Positions 1 to 7,431 of a DNA stretch of 64,000 bases are shown piece by piece; position 1 is the stretch's first letter, and the number at the start of each line of letters is the position of its first letter. A program made the translations under genes and the position numbers. The notes under the pieces are model-generated. The model did no database searches. It worked only from the letters and a program-made list of their open reading frames with translations, and was not told where the DNA came from. This stretch comes from an uncultured Clostridia bacterium (lineage in GTDB: Bacteria; Bacillota; Clostridia; TANB77; CAG-508): the NCBI GenBank assembly GCA_944392175.1, contig CALXVT010000003.1, positions 1-64,000 of the forward strand. Reading direction: 5' to 3'.

Positions 1-200
1 TTATATATTTAGTGCTTTTGTTTTTCTATGTTTATTTAAAATCTTTTTATTTTTTCCCCAGATTATTTAACTCATATGTTTTCCTGAAAATGACTATATT
101 TATTAAAGCTCACAACTTATATTTTATCTGCATTTCTTTGAATTATATTAATTAATTTTGTTTGACTTATTTTTTTAAAATTATACCTATAAAACTCTAT

Positions 201-229
201 TTGCATTTTTTTATGTAACCTGATATAAT
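201..229 (+). promoter_or_regulatory. Promoter of the 266 gene
   Basis: TTGCAT at 201-206, a 17-base spacer containing TTTATGTAA, and TATAAT at 224-229 preceded by TGA (extended -10). The same TTGCAT / TTTATGTAA / TGA-TATAAT arrangement recurs before the 49965 and 52053 genes, so it looks like a promoter class shared by three regulator-like genes. Bases 1-200 are AT-rich and I see no gene in them. Confidence 0.6.
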
Positions 230-265
230 TACCATTAATCTTAAAACAAAGGAGGATTTTTTGAA

Positions 266-628
266 ATGAAAGAACGGTTAACCAGTACTATATTTAAAGA
301 AAAAGCAAAAGATTTTTTATGCATTGAAATAAAAATGAATTCAGAAACAAGATATTTTAATTATATACTTGAACTATTATGTATTGTTTTTAATCATGCA
401 CAAAAAAACGAATATTGTATGATGAAAAAAATATATACTGAATTATCACAAAATACTGGACTAACCTTTTCTACAGCCAAAAGTAATGTCTGTAGATTTA
501 TGTCAGATTTTAGAATTCTGCTTTTAGAAAAAAACGATAAGTTTTCTTTCTCAAAAGCAGCGTCAGCATATATGCTGTATGAATTAGTAAAATTGATTGA
601 CAAAAGATATGGTCTTGAAGAACTTTAA
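266..628 (+). CDS. Small HTH-like protein, possibly Spo0A C-terminal-like
   Basis: A 120-residue protein starting at an ATG nine bases after an AAAGGAGG site. The middle (about residues 30-85) reads as a helical DNA-binding fold: a YILELL helix, then KKIYTELSQNTGLTFSTAKSN followed by VCRFMSDF. The pattern recalls the C-terminal DNA-binding domain of Spo0A (helix, then YPxIAxKxxTTxSRVERAIR), but similarity is weak and no receiver domain is present. It could simply be another winged or tetrahelical HTH. It converges on the minus-strand gene at 669-1235 across a shared terminator. Its promoter matches those of the sigma-region-4/alpha-CTD genes at 49965 and 52053, so it may belong to the same regulatory set. 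Translation is likely (good SD, promoter, terminator); the function is a guess. Confidence 0.6.
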   Translation: MKERLTSTIFKEKAKDFLCIEIKMNSETRYFNYILELLCIVFNHAQKNEYCMMKKIYTELSQNTGLTFSTAKSNVCRFMSDFRILLLEKNDKFSFSKAASAYMLYELVKLIDKRYGLEEL

Positions 629-649
629 TTCTTCAAGACCATATCTTTT
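602..649 (+). terminator. Bidirectional terminator overlapping the 3' end of the 266 gene
   Basis: A perfect 21-base inverted repeat (602-622 with 629-649) around a six-base loop, ending in a T run. The 5' arm is the last codons and the approach to the stop of the 266 gene. With A and T runs on both sides it can also terminate the converging 669 gene. Confidence 0.85.
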
Positions 650-668
650 TAGTGTCTTCTGATAGCTT

Positions 669-1235
669 TTACAGACAATCTTTTTCCAATTCCTGATATA
701 TACCCGCCTTTGTTAATCCCATATATGTTTTCAAAAGCTCGAAAACATTCTTCTGCGCGGTTATTATATCGCCGAAATCTTTCAGGCATATCTTTTGCAT
801 CAATTCGCCTGGAAGCATATCAGCTCCAGCAAATTGTGGCATAAGTGCTGTAGCCAGCCCTAATCCCACCATTGAAAATTTGTCTCTTGCATTGTAGAGT
901 TCATCATAGATAGTGTTTATTGGTTCCACTATCTGTAGAAGCAACTTTGCCTCTACCAAAATTGTTTTTTGTCCTGTCTCAGTAAAAAGCGTAACTTTAG
1001 ACCGTTTCGAAAACGGTTCATGATAAACCGTAATCTCCGGTTTTCTTTCGGTCAAAGCATTTGATAAGGCAAAGCTTCCTAAAACGAAATAGTCGCTTAA
1101 GGAATGTTTAAGTGATATCCAAACATCTGCCTTTTGTTTTCTTCCTACATACCGTATTCTTACCTTATGGTATTCCGGTACAATAAAAGAATCTTCGACC
1201 TGGGTTACAATGTTTCTCAAATCTTGTTCTAACAT
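669..1235 (-). CDS. Unrecognised 188-residue cytoplasmic protein
   Basis: Reading is open to 1406, but the start is placed at the ATG at 1235: a GGAGGG site lies seven bases upstream and the only clear promoter is inside the longer frame. The 188-residue product has no signal peptide or membrane segment. It has a beta-rich first half (YHKVRIRYVGRKQKADVWIS, then KVTLFTETGQ) and a helical second half with a LATALMPQFAGADMLPGE stretch. I do not recognise the family. Base composition is visibly GC-richer than the flanking AT-rich DNA, as in the 49965 gene, which suggests recent acquisition. It converges on the HTH-like 266 gene, echoing the convergent pair 49965/51023. Confidence 0.65.
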   Translation of the reverse strand: MLEQDLRNIVTQVEDSFIVPEYHKVRIRYVGRKQKADVWISLKHSLSDYFVLGSFALSNALTERKPEITVYHEPFSKRSKVTLFTETGQKTILVEAKLLLQIVEPINTIYDELYNARDKFSMVGLGLATALMPQFAGADMLPGELMQKICLKDFGDIITAQKNVFELLKTYMGLTKAGIYQELEKDCL

Positions 1236-1278
1236 CTTTTTTCCCTCCATAGTATTTATGTTGACTGTTATCTTTTTA

Positions 1279-1307
1279 AGTATATCACAACATATGCACT
1301 TTTTCAA
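1279..1307 (-). promoter_or_regulatory. Promoter of the 669 gene
   Basis: On the minus strand: TTGAAA (1302-1307), 17-base spacer, TATACT (1279-1284) with an upstream TG (extended -10). It supports the 1235 start over the longer frame. Confidence 0.6.
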
Positions 1308-1320
1308 GGAATTAGTAAAA

Positions 1321-1350
1321 TGCCGTACACCTTTAATGTGATGTACGGCA
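1321..1350. repeat. Perfect 9-bp inverted repeat
   Basis: TGCCGTACA and TGTACGGCA flank a 12-base loop just upstream of the 669 promoter. On the minus strand it is followed only by a short T stretch, so it is a weak terminator at best; it could be a protein-binding site or an element end. Confidence 0.5.
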
Positions 1351-1449
1351 AAAGTAATCTGATTAATTATCGCAGAACCTTTTATTATAAAGTTACCATA
1401 TAACAATTCATCATCTTATAATGAAAATTTCTGGTATCCATATCCAGCG

Positions 1450-1578
1450 TTATCCAAAATATGTTTTACATATGTCAGAATTCCTTTTAGTTGTAAAAAG
1501 CATAATCGTAAAAGAAATAAGTACAATAGCAATGATAGGAACAAAACCGATAGTTACCAAATTCTCTTTCTTTTCCAT
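1450..1578 (-). CDS. 42-residue single-pass membrane peptide
   Basis: A short frame with an ATG at 1578 preceded by TAGGAG at good spacing, and a TATACT -10-like box upstream (about 1615-1620). The product begins MEKKENL and has one hydrophobic segment (about residues 8-30, IGFVPIIAIVLISFTIML) followed by a basic TKR, which is N-out/C-in or signal-anchor-like. It stands alone between the 669 unit and the terminator of the 1867 operon. The SD and the clean transmembrane segment argue for a real small membrane protein. I do not recognise a family (toxin-like and regulatory small membrane peptides both look like this). Confidence 0.5.
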   Translation of the reverse strand: MEKKENLVTIGFVPIIAIVLISFTIMLFTTKRNSDICKTYFG

Positions 1579-1805
1579 AAATTTTCTCCTAAATTATTGT
1601 ATAGAAAATCTAACAGTATATCATATAAGTTATTTTATAAAATATACCTAATTGTGTGGTTACAATTTTTTTATATCATACATTAGTTAAACCATCTATT
1701 TCATATTTTTTATACTATTTATTAATTTTTCTAATACCAATAATTTCTTAAATATCAAAAGTTAATATAATCAATAATGTGAATAAAAGGAGTATGAAAT
1801 TTGTT

Positions 1806-1839
1806 AAAAGGGACATAATTAAAGTTTTATGTCCCTTTT
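1806..1839 (-). terminator. Terminator of the 6741-1867 operon
   Basis: 13-bp stem (1806-1818 with 1827-1839) bounded by A and T runs, 27 bases past the stop of the 1867 gene. Confidence 0.8.
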
Positions 1840-1866
1840 ATTTCAAAAAATTCCGATATTATTTCT

Positions 1867-2559
1867 CTATTTTTCTGCATATGCAAGTAAGCCATCTAAT
1901 AATTCATCATTAGTTAATAACTTTTCTTTATTTGTTGTAAGAACTAATATAACTGAATTTTCATCTGAGAATGGTTCAGCCAATTGATATGGATCCATAT
2001 CTTCAAATGGATATTCAACTATTTCTCCTGAAACATCATCTCTCATATAACATTTTCCTGACATATCAATTATATATAAAAAGTCTGAATTAATCATTTC
2101 TTCAATTTGTTTTGAATATTCATTGTTTGATTTATTACTTATTTTAAGATATCCATTATCATCCACATGAAAATTATTAATTCCATTATTAGATAAAAGT
2201 TCTAAGAATAAATCTTTTGATTGTTTAGGAATCCATACTCCGGTACCAGTAGGAGCATCCTCTAATATATCATCAATTTCATTTTCTTTTGGCATACCAT
2301 TTTTTAAAATTCCGGCTAAAACTGTTTCAAATTGTATTTTTGGTTTTATCTGTAATACTTCTCTTCCATCATATTCAGTTTCTACTTGAAGTATATCTGT
2401 ATCAGCTGTTGTATTCATCTCGTTTTTTATACTTTCAATTTTGTTAATATCATTATTAACGTCAACCTTATCTTCATGAGAATTTGATGAGATAAATGCA
2501 ATAATAAATATAATTAATATACAAATTATAATAATTGGTAAAATTTTTTTGATTTTCAT
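1867..2559 (-). CDS. Membrane-anchored extracellular protein of unknown function
   Basis: 230 residues, ATG at 2559 after TTGGAGG. An N-terminal hydrophobic segment (about residues 5-25) after MKIKK is a signal anchor or uncleaved signal; no lipobox Cys is seen. The rest is acidic and soluble, with a TGTGVWIPKQSKDLFLELL stretch and a Y-rich C-terminal half. I do not recognise the domain. It is the last gene of a three-gene operon, 12 bases after the ricin/M14 carboxypeptidase gene, so it probably works outside the membrane with that enzyme, but nothing in the sequence shows how. Confidence 0.75.
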   Translation of the reverse strand: MKIKKILPIIIICILIIFIIAFISSNSHEDKVDVNNDINKIESIKNEMNTTADTDILQVETEYDGREVLQIKPKIQFETVLAGILKNGMPKENEIDDILEDAPTGTGVWIPKQSKDLFLELLSNNGINNFHVDDNGYLKISNKSNNEYSKQIEEMINSDFLYIIDMSGKCYMRDDVSGEIVEYPFEDMDPYQLAEPFSDENSVILVLTTNKEKLLTNDELLDGLLAYAEK

Positions 2560-2571
2560 AATTCCTCCAAA

Positions 2572-5500
2572 TTAAATATTATTTAACATCTTTATTGTAG
2601 CATTTATATATTTAGTAGAATATTTTTTACTCACAACTTGACTATGTTTAGTAACTTCTGGTAATTCCACTAAACTAGATCTACCATTTTTCAAATTAGA
2701 TCTCGCCCAGTTAACTAAATAACCTCTACCATATGTAGATATGTGTTTACTCATTCCAAATTGATTTCTGTAATATTTACCAATTTCATTATCACCTATA
2801 GTTTCATTAAGCCATCCATGTAAATCTACTAATACATTTTCTTTACCTTGATGATCTAGTAAGAAATCTCTTAAAGCTTTGGCTTCATAAGCTTGGAATG
2901 CTGCTGTACCATTATAATTTCTGTTATCAGAATATTTAGTGTATCCGGTTGACCAATTTCTATTCATATCAATTCCTTTATGCTTTGGAGCACTACTATA
3001 TAAAGTTGTTCTTCCTGGACCATTATTTGTAGTTCCATATTTTTGTCCATCAGGATTTAAATTAGGGAATATATATATTGTCCATTCATTAACTAAACTT
3101 TCTGTTATATTACTATCTAGATATTTTTTAAATTCGTTTGCAATATATGTTAGCTCTTCACCATCATGGTCATAAGAGTCCTCAAATCCATGTATAGAAA
3201 ATGTTGCAAAATATACCTTGTCACCTTTTCCATATTTATAATATTTTAAATTAGTTCCTCTTTTATCTCCTTTTTTAACTAAACCTGATTGACCATATGT
3301 TCCTTCTTCAAAAAATTTTCTAAAACCTGTAACAAACTTAAATGCTTGTGCATTATTTCCATTTTGTACATATGTTTGTACATTTGTTCCATTAGTTTTT
3401 TTAGCATCTACAACATCTAATAATTTGCCATTTTCTTTTGATACTAAATTATAATATCCATTTCCAACTTCTTTTATGTACCATCTTTGATTATTGGCTT
3501 TAGTATCAGCAGATTGTACAACATTACCATTAGATTGCATTGTTAAAACTTTTCCAGAATGTTTTGCTTTTATTGAATACTCTTCATTTGTTATTGATGT
3601 AAATATAAATCTTTGTTGATTAACATTATCTGCTTCCCATATTTGAACATTTCCACCATCTTCTTTTGAAGCACTAGAAACATCTAATACCATGTTAGAA
3701 TCAAGTTTTGTTTCTATTTCATAGGTGTTGTCTTTTACAATATCTATTGGAGTGAACTTAAATTTTTGTGCATTTGAACCATTTCCATAATAAAGTTGTA
3801 CATTTTGTCCATTTTTGTTTGCAACTCCTCCAGATATATCTAAGTATAATCCATTTTTTACTGAAATTATACTATAATATCCATTTCCTAGACTTTTTAG
3901 ATACCATTGTTGACTTGAAGTATTATTTATTGCATATTGTTGTACATTTGTTCCAATTTGACAATCTCCATTCGCAACATCAATTGCTTTTGCTGAATGT
4001 ATTGCATTAATTTGATAATAATTTGTCCCTTTAATTTTTGATACTCTAAATTTTTGTTGTTGCACTTGGTCATTTTCCCATGTCTGTACATTTGCAGAAT
4101 TATTATAGCTTCCACTAGAAACATCGATTACTCTATTATTTGTTAATACAATTTGATATATTCCTTCTTTAAAATTATTATCAATATCTTTTGTTGGAGT
4201 TAAATTTACCAAAATAAATTGCTGAGCATTTGTATCGTTTTCCCTATATAATTGCAATTTAGTACCATTATTAGTACTTGCATTTGGAAGATCCACATAT
4301 GAATTTGAACTTTTAGATATTAAATTATAATATTCTCCTTGTTTTTTTATTATCCATAATTGTGTATCTAGATTTTCATCATTTGCTTCATATATTTTAG
4401 TTGAATCATTTGAATTTACTGTTAATATTTTATTTGAACTTGGTATAATAATTTTATAATAACCATTGCCTTGATATTTTATTTTATATTTTTGTGTATT
4501 TGATAAAGAATCATCATTTATTTCTAAATTTCCATTCTTAAATGTTACAGCTTTTTTTCTATTTGCATTTGATATTATTCTATATGTTCCATCCTCTACT
4601 GTTTGTGTTCCTTTTTCTTTAGAGCATTCGTCTAATTTGAATTTTTGTGATGCTGTGCCATTACTTTTATATACTTGTATACTTGTTCCAACTTTTGTAT
4701 TTGCATTATCTACATCTAATACATAATTTGAATCCAATTTTGAACTAAAGGTATATGTTCCATCAGAATTTTTATTTATATACCATTTTTGTGCATCTGT
4801 TCCATTTGATTTATACTGCCATACTTTTCTTTTGTTTGCAACTTTTCCATCTTGAACATCCAATGCATTTAGAGAATTCCATACTTTTATTGTATATGTT
4901 CCATCACTTTCATTAAATTTAATTTCAAATTTTTGACTTGCTGTGTTTGCATTTTCACCTAATTTAAAATATGTTTTAGCATTTCTACTGTTATTTGGAG
5001 ATTCAATTAGTCTATTATTTGTTAATGTAGAATATATTTTATATATTCCATTTTCTACAATTTGATTCATATTTATTAGTTTAAATTGTTGTGCATCAGT
5101 ATCATTTTCTCGGTATAATTGTATTTTAGTTCCATTAGTAGTGCTTCCATTAGTTAGATCCATATATAAATTTAAATATTTAGAAACAAAACTATATCCA
5201 TTCTTTTGTTTTTTTATTATCCATAATTGTGTATCTAGATTTTCATCATTAGATTCATATATTTTACTTGTATTATCTTTTCCAGCTGTTAAAATTTTAT
5301 TTGATTTAGCATTTATTATTTTATAATATCCATCACTTTGATATTTAATTTCATATTTTTGTGAATTATCACTTAGTAAATCACTTAATTTTAATTCAGA
5401 ATTGTTCATTGTTATTGCTTTTTTAGTACTTGCAGAAGAAACAATTTTATATGTTCCGTTTTCTATTGTTTTAGATCCTTTTTCTTTAGAGCATTCTTCT

Positions 5501-6096
5501 AATTTAAATTTTTGTGATGCTGTTCCATTACTTTTATAGATTTGTATACTTGTACCAATATTTGTATTTGCATTATCTACATCTAATACATAATTTGAAT
5601 TAAGTTTAGATTTAAATGTATATGTATTATCTGTATTTTTTTCTATATACCATTTTTGCGCATCTGTTCCATTTGATTTATATTGCCATACTTTTCTTTT
5701 ATTTGCAGCTTTTCCATCTTGTACATCTAGTGCGTATAAAGAAGATAATAATTTGATAGTATATGTATTGTCAGAATTTTTTGTGATTTGGAATTTCTGA
5801 TTAGCTGTATTAGAATTTTGTCCTAATTTAAAATATGTTTTAGCACCACGACTATTATTTGGAGCTTCAATTAATCTATTACTAGCTAATGAAGAATAAA
5901 TTTTATAAATTCCTTCTTCTAGTATTACAGAATTACTTGAAGTCTTAGCAATTTGCTTTTCATTTGATTCTTCAATAGTAGAAATCAAATCTTCCTCTAC
6001 AACATTATTTACTTGAATTTCATTATTAGCATATGAGGTACATGTAAGAAGCAATAATATTAATGAAATTATTAAATAAATTTTAGCTTTTTTCAT
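2572..6096 (-). CDS. Secreted M14 zinc carboxypeptidase with six ricin-type lectin trefoils
   Basis: 1174 residues; start ATG at 6096 after AAAGGGGGA. The signal peptide is about residues 1-24 (likely cut after TSYA). Six ricin B-type beta-trefoil domains follow (about 58-925) with many QKW/QxF and NG-T-xxQ motifs. Trefoils 1-2 and 3-4 are a tandem duplication of one another; trefoils 5 and 6 are more divergent. The C-terminal 245 residues are an M14 metallocarboxypeptidase: zinc ligands in HGFED (about 968-971) and DLHG (about 1091), substrate-binding DMNRNW (about 1043), NPDG, and the catalytic Glu in SLVELPE (about 1143). Such enzymes trim peptides, often peptidoglycan stem peptides; the lectin array suggests attachment to a glycan. 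The substrate is inferred, not shown. Confidence 0.9.
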   Translation of the reverse strand: MKKAKIYLIISLILLLLTCTSYANNEIQVNNVVEEDLISTIEESNEKQIAKTSSNSVILEEGIYKIYSSLASNRLIEAPNNSRGAKTYFKLGQNSNTANQKFQITKNSDNTYTIKLLSSLYALDVQDGKAANKRKVWQYKSNGTDAQKWYIEKNTDNTYTFKSKLNSNYVLDVDNANTNIGTSIQIYKSNGTASQKFKLEECSKEKGSKTIENGTYKIVSSASTKKAITMNNSELKLSDLLSDNSQKYEIKYQSDGYYKIINAKSNKILTAGKDNTSKIYESNDENLDTQLWIIKKQKNGYSFVSKYLNLYMDLTNGSTTNGTKIQLYRENDTDAQQFKLINMNQIVENGIYKIYSTLTNNRLIESPNNSRNAKTYFKLGENANTASQKFEIKFNESDGTYTIKVWNSLNALDVQDGKVANKRKVWQYKSNGTDAQKWYINKNSDGTYTFSSKLDSNYVLDVDNANTKVGTSIQVYKSNGTASQKFKLDECSKEKGTQTVEDGTYRIISNANRKKAVTFKNGNLEINDDSLSNTQKYKIKYQGNGYYKIIIPSSNKILTVNSNDSTKIYEANDENLDTQLWIIKKQGEYYNLISKSSNSYVDLPNASTNNGTKLQLYRENDTNAQQFILVNLTPTKDIDNNFKEGIYQIVLTNNRVIDVSSGSYNNSANVQTWENDQVQQQKFRVSKIKGTNYYQINAIHSAKAIDVANGDCQIGTNVQQYAINNTSSQQWYLKSLGNGYYSIISVKNGLYLDISGGVANKNGQNVQLYYGNGSNAQKFKFTPIDIVKDNTYEIETKLDSNMVLDVSSASKEDGGNVQIWEADNVNQQRFIFTSITNEEYSIKAKHSGKVLTMQSNGNVVQSADTKANNQRWYIKEVGNGYYNLVSKENGKLLDVVDAKKTNGTNVQTYVQNGNNAQAFKFVTGFRKFFEEGTYGQSGLVKKGDKRGTNLKYYKYGKGDKVYFATFSIHGFEDSYDHDGEELTYIANEFKKYLDSNITESLVNEWTIYIFPNLNPDGQKYGTTNNGPGRTTLYSSAPKHKGIDMNRNWSTGYTKYSDNRNYNGTAAFQAYEAKALRDFLLDHQGKENVLVDLHGWLNETIGDNEIGKYYRNQFGMSKHISTYGRGYLVNWARSNLKNGRSSLVELPEVTKHSQVVSKKYSTKYINATIKMLNNI
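4200..5930. repeat. Tandem duplication of about 860 bp inside the lectin region
   Basis: Bases about 5060-5930 and about 4200-5060 encode the same pair of ricin trefoils and remain closely alike at the DNA level (for example 4610-4745 against 5470-5600 differ at only scattered positions). Recent duplication or ongoing recombination is likely. Confidence 0.8.
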
Positions 6097-6111
6097 TATA
6101 AAAATCCCCCT

Positions 6112-6741
6112 TTATTTATAAATTTTATCTAAAACTAAGCTAACTTTTTGAATTGCTTGGCTAATATAGTTATCAAACATATCATAAGAAATTAAAATTA
6201 AGTCTTTTTCTTTTAAATCAAATAGTTTAAAATTGTCTTTTATAGAAGCCTTAAGTCTTTCATCATCTGTAAAATCTATGAATTCTTGTTGAAGTTTTGA
6301 TATATTTAAATCACATTTTTTTAATAGATATCTATCAATTATAGGATAATCAGAATAAATCGCGTTTCTGAATTCTTCTTCACTATGAACAGATTTATCC
6401 TTTTTAAAAATAATTTTATCATCCTTTTTGTCTGTCATATAAGGAATACATGTACTGAACCATATCATATCTTCAATTAAATGTGAAATATATCCTTGCA
6501 TCATTTGACTATGTGGTAATAAATTTTTATTTTCTTTTAAATAAGATTCAATATCAGGATAGTCACCTTCTGCTCCATATAAGATTCCATGTCTTAAATA
6601 ATGTGTAATCGCTTTATTTTGTCCATCAATAGTTCTCGTTAAAACATCTGGCATTATAGCTCCATATAAAAATTCATCATTTAAATTATACTTTTGCTTT
6701 AAAATATTTCCCATATAAATATGGCTAATTATAGAACTCAT
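6112..6741 (-). CDS. Zinc-dependent phospholipase C-like protein
   Basis: 209 residues, ATG at 6741 after AAGGAGG. The N-terminus SSIISHIYMGN with the following YGAIMPD, ITHYLRHG and MQGYISHLIEDMIW fits the pattern of the zinc-dependent phospholipase C (PF00882-like) family, where spaced His and Asp residues bind zinc. Candidates visible are H7, D32, H47, H51, H76 and H87. There is no signal peptide, so it probably acts in the cytoplasm, unlike classical secreted PLC. It heads the operon with the ricin/M14 protein 15 bases downstream. The family call is by pattern only; the reaction is not established. Confidence 0.65.
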   Translation of the reverse strand: MSSIISHIYMGNILKQKYNLNDEFLYGAIMPDVLTRTIDGQNKAITHYLRHGILYGAEGDYPDIESYLKENKNLLPHSQMMQGYISHLIEDMIWFSTCIPYMTDKKDDKIIFKKDKSVHSEEEFRNAIYSDYPIIDRYLLKKCDLNISKLQQEFIDFTDDERLKASIKDNFKLFDLKEKDLILISYDMFDNYISQAIQKVSLVLDKIYK

Positions 6742-6764
6742 TTTTTCCTCCTTAGTACGATTTT

Positions 6765-6793
6765 ATTATATATTAAAGGGAAAAAAACTACAA
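6765..6793 (-). promoter_or_regulatory. Promoter of the 6741-1867 operon
   Basis: TTGTAG (6788-6793), 17-base spacer, TATAAT (6765-6770) on the minus strand, 24 bases before the start codon. Confidence 0.65.
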
Positions 6794-6816
6794 GAATATT
6801 TATAAATATATAATAC

Positions 6817-6843
6817 AAAAATAGAGCATTCTGCTCTATTTTT
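6817..6843 (-). terminator. Terminator of the 17439-6836 operon
   Basis: 12-bp stem (6817-6828 with 6832-6843) with a three-base loop; it overlaps the last codons of the signal peptidase gene at 6836 and is followed by a T run on the minus strand. Confidence 0.75.
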
Positions 6844-7420
6844 GATGACTTGCTAATTTTCTTCTTTTTTCCCTTCTAATTTCACTTTTTTCTGTTTTAT
6901 TTAATCTATATAAATAGAATATTAAAATTATCAATATTAGTATTAGGAATATAATTTGATTTTCTAAGAAATCTACAATTCTACCTAAATATGGAATACT
7001 TATAACTTTAACACCTTCAATTTGTGAAAAAGAAAGTTTTTCAAGATCTGGAATATTATTATTATCACCTTTTGTAATATAGCGTTTTTCTCCATTTGTT
7101 TCAATTATATCAATAATTCTATGTGTTACTATCTCACCATTTTTTCTAAAAGAGATAATATCACCGGTTTTTAAGTTATCTTCTTTTTTTACATTTTTAA
7201 CAATAATAATATCTCCAATGTTTATGTTTGGTTCCATACTATTAGTGGTTATATTATATGCTTTGTATCCAAAAAAGCCGTTAAAATCATGTTTACTAAT
7301 AAATGATATACCAACTAAAACTAAATTATATATCAAAATTATTAGTATAATATATAAAATTTTACCAAGCGCGTTGGCTCTTTTCTTTCTTTTTCTTATA
7401 GAATCTTCATCATATTTCAT
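6836..7420 (-). CDS. sipW: SipW-type (S26B) signal peptidase I
   Basis: 194 residues. The start is placed at the ATG at 7420, which has GAGG six bases upstream, rather than the in-frame GTG at 7432 that overlaps that site. The protein has an N-terminal transmembrane segment (about 20-42), the catalytic Ser in TTNSMEP (S61), GDIIIV, and the catalytic His in IVTHRI (H100). The THR motif replaces the Lys of bacterial SipS-type enzymes, marking the archaeal/ER/SipW type. ITKGDNN and a second transmembrane segment near the C-terminus follow. It comes immediately after the 2777-residue surface protein, which is probably its client. SipW enzymes classically process TasA-like fibre proteins. Confidence 0.9.
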   Translation of the reverse strand: MKYDEDSIRKRKKRANALGKILYIILIILIYNLVLVGISFISKHDFNGFFGYKAYNITTNSMEPNINIGDIIIVKNVKKEDNLKTGDIISFRKNGEIVTHRIIDIIETNGEKRYITKGDNNNIPDLEKLSFSQIEGVKVISIPYLGRIVDFLENQIIFLILILIILIFYLYRLNKTEKSEIRREKRRKLASHQK

Positions 7421-7431
7421 TTGTATCCTCA

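Noticed and set aside
1794..1910. Plus-strand short frame after AAAGGAG running into the 1867 gene
   Set aside because: The SD-like run is only one base from the ATG, and the frame consists of the terminator and antisense of a real gene.
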